Shown: positions 52,738 to 57,478 of the stretch, piece by piece
Position numbering within the stretch: position 1 is the first letter of the stretch
How the letters are laid out: every line of letters begins with the position of its first letter
From: an uncultured Eubacteriales bacterium
GTDB lineage: Bacteria > Bacillota > Clostridia > Oscillospirales > QAMX01
Length of the DNA: 57,478 bases
Assembly (NCBI GenBank): GCA_934546935.1
Contig: CAKTEH010000015.1
Location: forward strand, 1-57,478
Direction of reading: 5' to 3'
Made by a program: the position numbers and the translations under genes
Notes under the pieces: generated by a model
What the model saw: only the letters and a program-made list of their open reading frames with translations
Told to the model about the DNA's origin: nothing
Database searches by the model: none

Positions 52738-52883
52738 GGGAAGTACAAGTGACATCAGAGGGGTTCGAAACCCGCCGATTACAAGTTTTGCACTTCAGTT
52801 TTATGCTGTTTGTGTTTTGCAAGTAACACCAAGTAGAAACAAGCAAAAAGCCTGAAGCCCTTGATACAACAAGGATTCCAGGC

Positions 52884-52942
52884 AAAAATAGACCCTGCCT
52901 GATCCGAACAATGACAACAATTTGTTCGCATCAGGTAGGGTC
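52884..52942 (-). terminator. Terminator of ssrA
   Basis: A 21-bp stem (52891-52911 with 52922-52942, two mismatches) is followed on the minus strand by TATTTTT. It lies 8 bases beyond the tmRNA 3' end. Confidence 0.85.
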
Positions 52943-52950
52943 ATTCATTA

Positions 52951-53298
52951 TGGTGGAGGCGAGGGGAGTTGAACCCCTGTCCGAAAACGCTTCCCCGCAG
53001 GTGTCTCCGGGCGCAGACGGTCTATAGAAATTCCCTTCCCTGTGCGCCGGCCGTCAGGCTCACAGGCTCAGTAGCTTCATTATTCATGGTGCGCGCAAAG
53101 CTTAGCGCACGCACGGGCATCACTAAGTCACGCCCACATCCCGGGCCGTGATCCTCCCGGGCGGGACGGCTGCGTTAAGTTACGCAGCAGCTAATTCTAA
53201 ATCGTTGTTATTTGATTTATAATTTGCGGCTTTATAGAGATCCGCGCCTCTGCCCGCTGCCCGCGTCTCAACATCCCCGTCGAAACCGGTACGCCCCC
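52951..53298 (-). ncRNA. ssrA: Transfer-messenger RNA (tmRNA)
   Basis: This 348-nt one-piece tmRNA rescues stalled ribosomes together with SmpB. The tRNA-like ends pair (GGGGGCG with CGCCTCC), the T arm GGGGTTCAACTCCCC is present, and CCA is encoded. The 5' side has the conserved GGTTTCGACGGGGATGTTGA. The resume codon region gives the tag ANYKSNNNDLELAAA (complement of 53180-53227), and its stop lies in the loop of a following stem, as usual. smpB is 1.6 kb upstream on the same strand. Confidence 0.95.
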
Positions 53299-53410
53299 CT
53301 ATATCCGGCCCAATATGGCCAGGCCAACTTTGGGAGGATAGGTAAACGCCCTCCCATCTGCATGTTTTTTAGTTTATCATAGTTTCTCCTGTTTTTAAAG
53401 AGAAAATACT

Positions 53411-54262
53411 TTACGGTTTGATTACATCTTGATTATATCCGAACAACATATTCAGCCATTGGACAGATAATGGCATCCAGCTTTGGATATGTGGGACGAT
53501 CTGATGTTCTTTCCCCTTTTTGCAGCTGTACCGGTCACCCAGCGCGAGCCCATGCGGCCCATGCGGGTAGATATGCATTTCAAAGGGTACGCCGGCTTTC
53601 TTCATACATTTTCCCATGGTCAGCGCATCTTCCACATCGACAATGGTATCTTCGAACGTTGACCAGAAAAAGGCCGGGCTGGTTTGCGCGTCGATTTTTT
53701 TGTCGATAGGCGGCAGTAATCCAGGGTTGGCCCCACTGGTAAGATGAAGGGATAGCCCCTCAAGGTTCAGACACGAGGCGGCATAACACAGGATCATCCC
53801 ATCCGGCCGGAAATCATAGGGCGTATCGCCAAGCACCCGTGCAATCCCGGGATCTTTCCACATCGTGCCGCTCGCAGCGGCAAGGTGTCCCCCAGCGGAG
53901 AACCCGCAGACAGCAATTTTTGCGGGCGCGACATAATACAGCGCGGGATTTTTCCGTATATGCGCCAAAAGCGCGAACACCTCATAAAGCGGCTGTGGAA
54001 ACAGATCGGGCCTAACGCTATAGCGCAGAATAAAGGTTGAATAGCCCGCCGCAAAATACTTCATGGCAATGGGTTCCGCTTCCCGGTCAGAACAGTATTC
54101 ATAAGCGCCTCCCGGCAGGACAACCACTGCAGGGAAAGTCTGTTCCAGCCCATTTCCAAATTCCACAGACGGCTCATGCAGCAACGCAGTTACACGCGAA
54201 CCGGAGCTGGACTTTGGGACTTTTGCATCTATGTCCTGAATGCAAAACTCTACAAGCTTCAT
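53411..54262 (-). CDS. Alpha/beta-hydrolase, xylan esterase/lipase type (283 aa)
   Basis: This is an esterase-type alpha/beta hydrolase. The oxyanion motif PGGAYEYCSDREAEP (about 50-64), nucleophile Ser in CGFSAGGHLAA (about 119-129) and His in YPHGPHGLALGDR (about 236-248) make the usual triad with an Asp near IVDVEDA. There is no signal peptide. ATG 54262 follows GGAGG. It lies 99 bases after the nitroreductase gene on the same strand. The family deacetylates sugars or short esters; the substrate is unknown. Confidence 0.88.
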   Translation of the reverse strand: MKLVEFCIQDIDAKVPKSSSGSRVTALLHEPSVEFGNGLEQTFPAVVVLPGGAYEYCSDREAEPIAMKYFAAGYSTFILRYSVRPDLFPQPLYEVFALLAHIRKNPALYYVAPAKIAVCGFSAGGHLAAASGTMWKDPGIARVLGDTPYDFRPDGMILCYAASCLNLEGLSLHLTSGANPGLLPPIDKKIDAQTSPAFFWSTFEDTIVDVEDALTMGKCMKKAGVPFEMHIYPHGPHGLALGDRYSCKKGKEHQIVPHIQSWMPLSVQWLNMLFGYNQDVIKP

Positions 54263-54361
54263 TGGCCCCTCCTTATCATGCATACGCAATAGGCATGCCG
54301 GAAAAAAGCATATCGGAAATGGTTCTGCCTCTGGCCAGGAAGTCACGTATTCCCGGGTGTG

Positions 54362-54916
54362 TTATGCGTGCGAATAGACCGAATCAAAATCCCGGCCGGA
54401 GCAAATATAGGTCACCTTCTCTTCCTTTGGCTTACGATCGCGCAGGGAAGGTGTTCCATCCGGCCGGCCGATTGCCAAAATTGCAACCGGGCGGCGTTTG
54501 CGCGGGATACCGACCTTACGGCGGCAGGCTTCCGGATCAAACGCACCGATCCAGCAGGAACCGAAACCGGCGTCAGCTGCGGCCAGAGCCATGTTTTCCA
54601 TTGCCGCGCCAATATCCTGGATGGCGAAGCTCATTCCCCGCTCGTCACCAAAGCGGTCGCGCAAGGCGGTGTCGTCCACCGTTGCGACCACGGCCATGCC
54701 GATTTTTTCAAACCAGGCGGCAGAATAAACCTCCGGGTACAAAAGCTCGGCAGCGTCGGCGCCGATCAGCGCATAAAAGTGCCAGGACTGGAAGTTACAG
54801 GCATTGGGTGCACGCAAACCTGCATCCAGGATGGGTTCAGCCTGCGCACGGGTAAGCAGCTCGCCGGTATAGGCGCGTACACTGCGGCGGGAAAGCAAAA
54901 GTTCAGAAAATTCCAT
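54362..54916 (-). CDS. Nitroreductase-family FMN protein (184 aa)
   Basis: This is a homodimeric flavin oxidoreductase. The N-terminal FMN motif LLSRRSVRAYTGE, APNACNFQSWHFYALIG, the middle IQDIGAAMENMALAAADAGFGSCWIGAF and the closing PVAILAIGRPDG are all family hallmarks. The length is at the short end of the family. It starts 17 bases after the smpB stop, so it may be in one operon with smpB. Physiological substrate unknown. Confidence 0.9.
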   Translation of the reverse strand: MEFSELLLSRRSVRAYTGELLTRAQAEPILDAGLRAPNACNFQSWHFYALIGADAAELLYPEVYSAAWFEKIGMAVVATVDDTALRDRFGDERGMSFAIQDIGAAMENMALAAADAGFGSCWIGAFDPEACRRKVGIPRKRRPVAILAIGRPDGTPSLRDRKPKEEKVTYICSGRDFDSVYSHA

Positions 54917-54933
54917 TAAGGTTCCGCTCCTTT

Positions 54934-55398
54934 CTAGGCGCGCGCACTCTTCATTGCCCGGTCAAGCTCGCGCGCGGCGTCACGCTTGGCCTGGGATTGA
55001 CGTTTGTCATAAAGCTTTTTGCCTTTGGCGAGGCCAAGCTCAAGCTTGACACGCGGTCCTTTGAAATAAACCGAAAGCGGTACGATCGTAAGCCCTTCCT
55101 GTTTTACCTTCGCCCAAAGGCGCAGGATTTCGCGGCGATGCATAAGCAGGCGCCGGTCACGGTCGGGATCTCGGTTGAAAATATTGCCCTTGTCATAGGG
55201 ACTGATATGCATGCCATAGACAAAGATTTCCCCGTCTTTGACATTACAGAATGCATCTTTAAGATTAAGATTGCCCAGCCGGATGCTTTTGACTTCCGTC
55301 CCGGAAAGGGAGATCCCGGCTTCAAAGCGCTCAAGGATGAAGTAATCATGAAAGGCCTTCCGGTTTGAGGCCACCGTTTTTATACTGTCATTTGCCAT
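54934..55398 (-). CDS. smpB: SsrA-binding protein (154 aa)
   Basis: This is the tmRNA-binding partner in trans-translation. The OB-fold core shows NRKAFHDYFILERFEAGISLSGTEVKSIR, NLKDAFCNVKDGEIFVYGMHISPYDKGN, and the C-terminal basic tail GLAKGKKLYDKRQSQAKRDAARE that enters the ribosomal decoding centre. Length is standard. It is followed by a nitroreductase and an esterase gene, then ssrA, all on the same strand. Confidence 0.97.
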   Translation of the reverse strand: MANDSIKTVASNRKAFHDYFILERFEAGISLSGTEVKSIRLGNLNLKDAFCNVKDGEIFVYGMHISPYDKGNIFNRDPDRDRRLLMHRREILRLWAKVKQEGLTIVPLSVYFKGPRVKLELGLAKGKKLYDKRQSQAKRDAARELDRAMKSARA

Positions 55399-55542
55399 CG
55401 TCCGGCCTCCAAAACAAGGGTGTCTGCAAAGCCATACAAAATCAAATATGTATACAGCTGTACATAACCGCAGATTTATACGATAAAATTATACCATTGC
55501 GTTGCATATATGGTCAAGCGGAATTTTGACGGAGAAAAAAGC

Positions 55543-55570
55543 TTGACAAGTCTGTAAAATGTGGTATAAT
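55543..55570 (+). promoter_or_regulatory. Promoter of tRNA-Val(GAC)
   Basis: TTGACA (55543-55548), a 16-base spacer and TATAAT (55565-55570) stand 19 bases before the tRNA. Confidence 0.85.
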
Positions 55571-55589
55571 GAATTTGCTTTTGCGATAT

Positions 55590-55666
55590 GGACAGTTAGC
55601 TCAGTTGGCTAGAGCACCTGCTTGACGTGCAGGGGGTCAGGGGTTCAAGTCCCTTACTGTCCACCA
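55590..55666 (+). tRNA. tRNA-Val (anticodon GAC)
   Basis: A 77-nt cloverleaf including CCA. The acceptor GGACAGT pairs with ACTGTCC, the anticodon stem is CCTGC/GCAGG with loop TTGACGT, and the T arm has GTTCAAGTC. It borders the prophage genes and is a plausible integration site. Confidence 0.96.
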
Positions 55667-55675
55667 TATCAGGGA

Positions 55676-55709
55676 ACACACAACAAGCTAGGATTGTTGT
55701 GTGTTTTTC
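55676..55709 (+). terminator. Terminator after tRNA-Val(GAC)
   Basis: The stem ACACACAACAA / TTGTTGTGTGT with a short loop is followed by TTTTTC, 10 bases after the tRNA. Confidence 0.85.
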
Positions 55710-55803
55710 TTTATCTTTATCAGAAATTATAACATTTTTATGCAATATTATTTTTGATTTTTCCCATTTTTATTTTCAAATCTGATGCAGTTTTTTGAAA
55801 TTT

Positions 55804-56382
55804 TCACCCAAAAAGGCTGGTTTGCAAACGAAAAGCCGGGCTTTCGCCCGGCTTTTCCTCATTCCTTTTCATGCCGCACAACACAATCGTAGTACCCGAA
55901 ACTTTATCTTTCGCGGCGTTCTTGTCGTTGATCCATGTCTTCGCCATATCGACATAAAACTCAATCATGTCGCACTTGTGCTTCTTCGCGACCTTACCGT
56001 AATCGGAACACACCGTGTTGAGAACCGCGTAAAACTCTGCCGGTTCGGCATCGATGCCGGCCTGCTGCATCAGCTGCTTGGCCTGTTCCATTGACCACTT
56101 TTCGCGGGTGGACCCGTCGGAGTTCTTCATACTGCGCACCCACTTCTCGGCGCGATGCTTGTCCATAGGCATAAACATCATCTTCCCGTCGCCGTATCCG
56201 CGTTTCATCTCTCCGCGTTCCTCTTCTCCGCCGCAATGGTTTTCAGCCCGCCAGTACGGCGGCCAGTACACCCCGGCGTCTTCGTCGCTGCCGCGCATAC
56301 GTCGGGTATCTCGGCTGCGGTTGATATTGCGGATATGCCATCGCTTCGCCCTCGTTGTCTTTGTAATGTGATTATAACGCAT
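55804..56382 (-). CDS. Phage-type hypothetical protein (192 aa)
   Basis: I recognise this only as a type found in Clostridia prophages. The recognisable block (about 68-160; MDKHRAEKWVRSMKNSDGSTREKWSMEQAK then FYAVLNTVCSDYGKVAKKH) is helical and charged, and resembles a DUF common near phage lysis genes. The last 30 residues read straight through the hairpin at 55831-55856, so the natural end may have been lost at the prophage border. The start is uncertain: ATG 56382 overlaps the stop region of a sigma-like HTH frame, and later Met codons could serve. Function unknown. Confidence 0.6.
   Translation of the reverse strand: MRYNHITKTTRAKRWHIRNINRSRDTRRMRGSDEDAGVYWPPYWRAENHCGGEEERGEMKRGYGDGKMMFMPMDKHRAEKWVRSMKNSDGSTREKWSMEQAKQLMQQAGIDAEPAEFYAVLNTVCSDYGKVAKKHKCDMIEFYVDMAKTWINDKNAAKDKVSGTTIVLCGMKRNEEKPGESPAFRLQTSLFG
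55831..55856 (-). terminator. Hairpin at the prophage edge
   Basis: AAAAGCCGGGC / GCCCGGCTTTT with a TTTC loop has T residues on the minus-strand side. It lies inside the end of the 55804-56382 frame. Confidence 0.65.
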
Positions 56383-56608
56383 CTGCGATTTTTCGCAAAG
56401 CCGATCCGTGTATGCGTTTTACGGTCCTCGGCGATACATGCAGGCAGTCGGCAACGATATCCATCGGCTTGTCCTCGATATCATGCCAGAGGATACAGTT
56501 GCGCTCCTGTTCCGGCAAGCCTATGCTTTGCAAAATTTCGCGTGCGATTACAGAGGATCGCGCAGATGGCCTTCGTTTGATCGTCCGTAGGCAGTCCTCC
56601 TTCCCGCT
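56372..56608 (-). CDS. Phage sigma-like helix-turn-helix frame, start unclear
   Basis: An open frame ends at TAA 56372-56374, with an in-frame stop at 56609-56611. It encodes SIGLPEQERNCILWHDIEDK and then MDIVADCLHVSPRTVKRIHG, a sigma-70 region-4-like or LuxR-like helix-turn-helix typical of small late phage regulators. No ATG, GTG or TTG lies before TTG 56533, although GGAAGGAGG stands near 56593-56601, so it either uses a rare start or is truncated at its 5' end. The stop overlaps the start of the next phage gene. Confidence 0.45.
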   Translation of the reverse strand, partial: SGKEDCLRTIKRRPSARSSVIAREILQSIGLPEQERNCILWHDIEDKPMDIVADCLHVSPRTVKRIHGSALRKIADAL

Positions 56609-56760
56609 CTACTCCAGAGCAACGCGGGCAGCAGTGCAGCCGCTGCCCATGCAAGATTTGATACCACCAGCGCGATGCGCTACGGCCGGACCATTTCAAC
56701 CGCATCCACTCGGCAAATTTCTTTACGCGCAGGCGTTCCCGCTCCCGGCTATCCTTTTTC

Positions 56761-57390
56761 TCACACCCCAAATACACCGGCGCGGTCAAGCCACACAAGC
56801 ATACGCGCCATGTCCAGGCTTATATCAATCTCCCCTCCGCCGGTGCCGGCGATCACGCCGCGCCCGACAAGCTTCTCAAGCGTCGGGCGCGCCCACTCCG
56901 GCAGCGCGGATACCGTCTTATATCGCTCCATCTCGTCCTCATCCTTCAATGCCCATGATTTCATGAAAAGCTCAGGTGTGCCATAGGTGCGAATCAACCA
57001 TGCAATGCTCCCGCCCGGCACAAACTCCGCAAGCTCCAGATGCGGTTTGTCTACAAAGTGTTTCCAGTCCCCGCCCCAGCTTAGCCCATACGGCTTCGCA
57101 ATGGCCGCCACTTTTCCAAAAAAACCGTCCCCGTCGTCGTATTCCCGCCCGCGCACGTTGCGGCAGAAGTCAAACGCCACGCCCCAGCAGTGCGCCGAAT
57201 TCGGATACCAGGCGTTGGTGACAATGCCGCCGGGCGCCGTGCGTCCCTGCGCATACAGCGCGTCCTGCTCCGCCTTTGTCCGCAGCGTCTGCGTCACAAG
57301 GACGGGCAAGCCCGCCGCCGCGCATTCGGCGATGACTTGCGGAATGATTTCGCGTAAGCGCGGGTGCAGCAGGCGTATGTCCCGGCTCAT
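56761..57390 (-). CDS. Phage endolysin, M15-type L-Ala-D-Glu peptidase (209 aa)
   Basis: This zinc peptidase cleaves cell-wall cross-linking peptides at the end of phage growth. The M15 core (about 10-125) has SAHCWGVAFDFC (His and Asp zinc ligands), GLSWGGDWKHFVDKPHLEL (second His in PHLEL) and QTLRTKAEQDALYAQGR at its start. The C-terminal part (about 155-205) is a helical domain, probably for wall binding (ARPTLEKLVGRGVIAGTGGG). It starts 4 bases inside the holin frame (ATGA), forming a lysis cassette. Confidence 0.92.
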   Translation of the reverse strand: MSRDIRLLHPRLREIIPQVIAECAAAGLPVLVTQTLRTKAEQDALYAQGRTAPGGIVTNAWYPNSAHCWGVAFDFCRNVRGREYDDGDGFFGKVAAIAKPYGLSWGGDWKHFVDKPHLELAEFVPGGSIAWLIRTYGTPELFMKSWALKDEDEMERYKTVSALPEWARPTLEKLVGRGVIAGTGGGEIDISLDMARMLVWLDRAGVFGV

Positions 57391-57478
57391 TCGTCACCCA
57401 CTTCCGGCAGCCCCGCAACGCTGGTCAGCAGGCTCAGAATCCCCGCAAGCAGCGCCGCGCTTCCGACCATGACCCAGT
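57387..57478 (-). CDS. Putative phage holin, C-terminal fragment at window edge
   Basis: The last 29 codons visible read WVMVGSAALLAGILSLLTSV followed by AGLPEVGDE. One hydrophobic helix and an ATGA overlap with the endolysin gene support a small holin. The N-terminus is beyond the window. Confidence 0.6.
   Translation of the reverse strand, partial: WVMVGSAALLAGILSLLTSVAGLPEVGDE

Noticed and set aside
52740..52800. Sequence GGGGTTCGAAACCC as a tRNA fragment or att site
   Set aside because: Only the T-arm-like piece is present and no cloverleaf can be drawn; the match to the ssrA 3' end is too weak to call an attachment site.
56481..56798. 105-codon minus-strand frame in the prophage region
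   Set aside because: Overlaps both the endolysin end and the sigma-like HTH frame; the HTH frame gives a recognisable fold while this one does not.
1..57478. CRISPR array
   Set aside because: No regularly spaced direct repeats of about 25-37 bases were seen anywhere in the window, and no cas genes.

Overview
The window reads as a piece of chromosome from an anaerobic member of the Bacillota, most likely class Clostridia and plausibly a gut lineage (inference). The signs are RNase Y, an SLH-domain surface protein, strong AGGAGG ribosome binding sites, TTGACA/TATAAT promoters, CCA-encoding tRNA genes, lipobox solute-binding proteins and a strictly fermentative set of enzymes. The GC content looks close to half. 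I cannot name the genus.

Layout. 1-5.5 kb: two near-identical tandem solute-binding lipoproteins, then a large serine recombinase preceded by an overlapping 36-residue micro-ORF. 5.6-9 kb: rny, which appears to start at an ATT codon, and pyk. 9-15.7 kb (minus strand): an AraC/GyrI-type regulator, a CofE-like ligase with a VOC protein, a membrane-anchored parvulin foldase, and a P-II-like protein overlapping a DUF1538 membrane protein. 15.9-16.3 kb: tRNA-Met, tRNA-Glu and tRNA-Val(CAC). 16.6-20 kb: a Fur/Zur-type regulator with a zinc-type ABC ATPase and permease, then metY. 20.3-23.6 kb: a 2-hydroxyacid dehydrogenase divergent from an IclR-lrgA-lrgB operon. 23.6-25.5 kb: a KdpE-like response regulator and a short KdpD-like kinase. 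25.8-33.2 kb: an SLH surface protein, a GH43 enzyme and a GH4 enzyme divergent from an AraC regulator. 33.2-35.6 kb: a TM2 protein, a lipoprotein divergent from an XRE repressor, and an amidohydrolase. 35.9-41.8 kb: xpt and a complete BMP-type ABC importer, read as purine salvage. 42-48.8 kb: glmS, an iron alcohol dehydrogenase and a GH2 beta-galactosidase.

49.3-52.7 kb looks like an acquired island. It carries a SirTM sirtuin, its partner zinc macrodomain hydrolase and a degenerate MBL-like protein, divergent from an HxlR regulator with an N-terminal cysteine, and it ends in an IS3 transposase remnant. The GcvH-L and LplA2 genes that usually accompany SirTM/macrodomain pairs are absent here. 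Next come ssrA (tmRNA), an esterase, a nitroreductase and smpB, so both halves of trans-translation lie together. After tRNA-Val(GAC) the window ends in a prophage lysis region (holin fragment, M15 endolysin, sigma-like HTH, phage hypothetical protein).

The most noteworthy points are the SirTM/macro/MBL-like/HxlR module without its known target proteins; the ATT-initiated rny with a five-codon minigene directly before its ribosome binding site; the P-II-like/DUF1538 pair; the CofE-like ligase without visible F420 genes; the patchwork identity of the tandem solute-binding proteins; and several perfect dyads at divergent promoters. No CRISPR array was seen.
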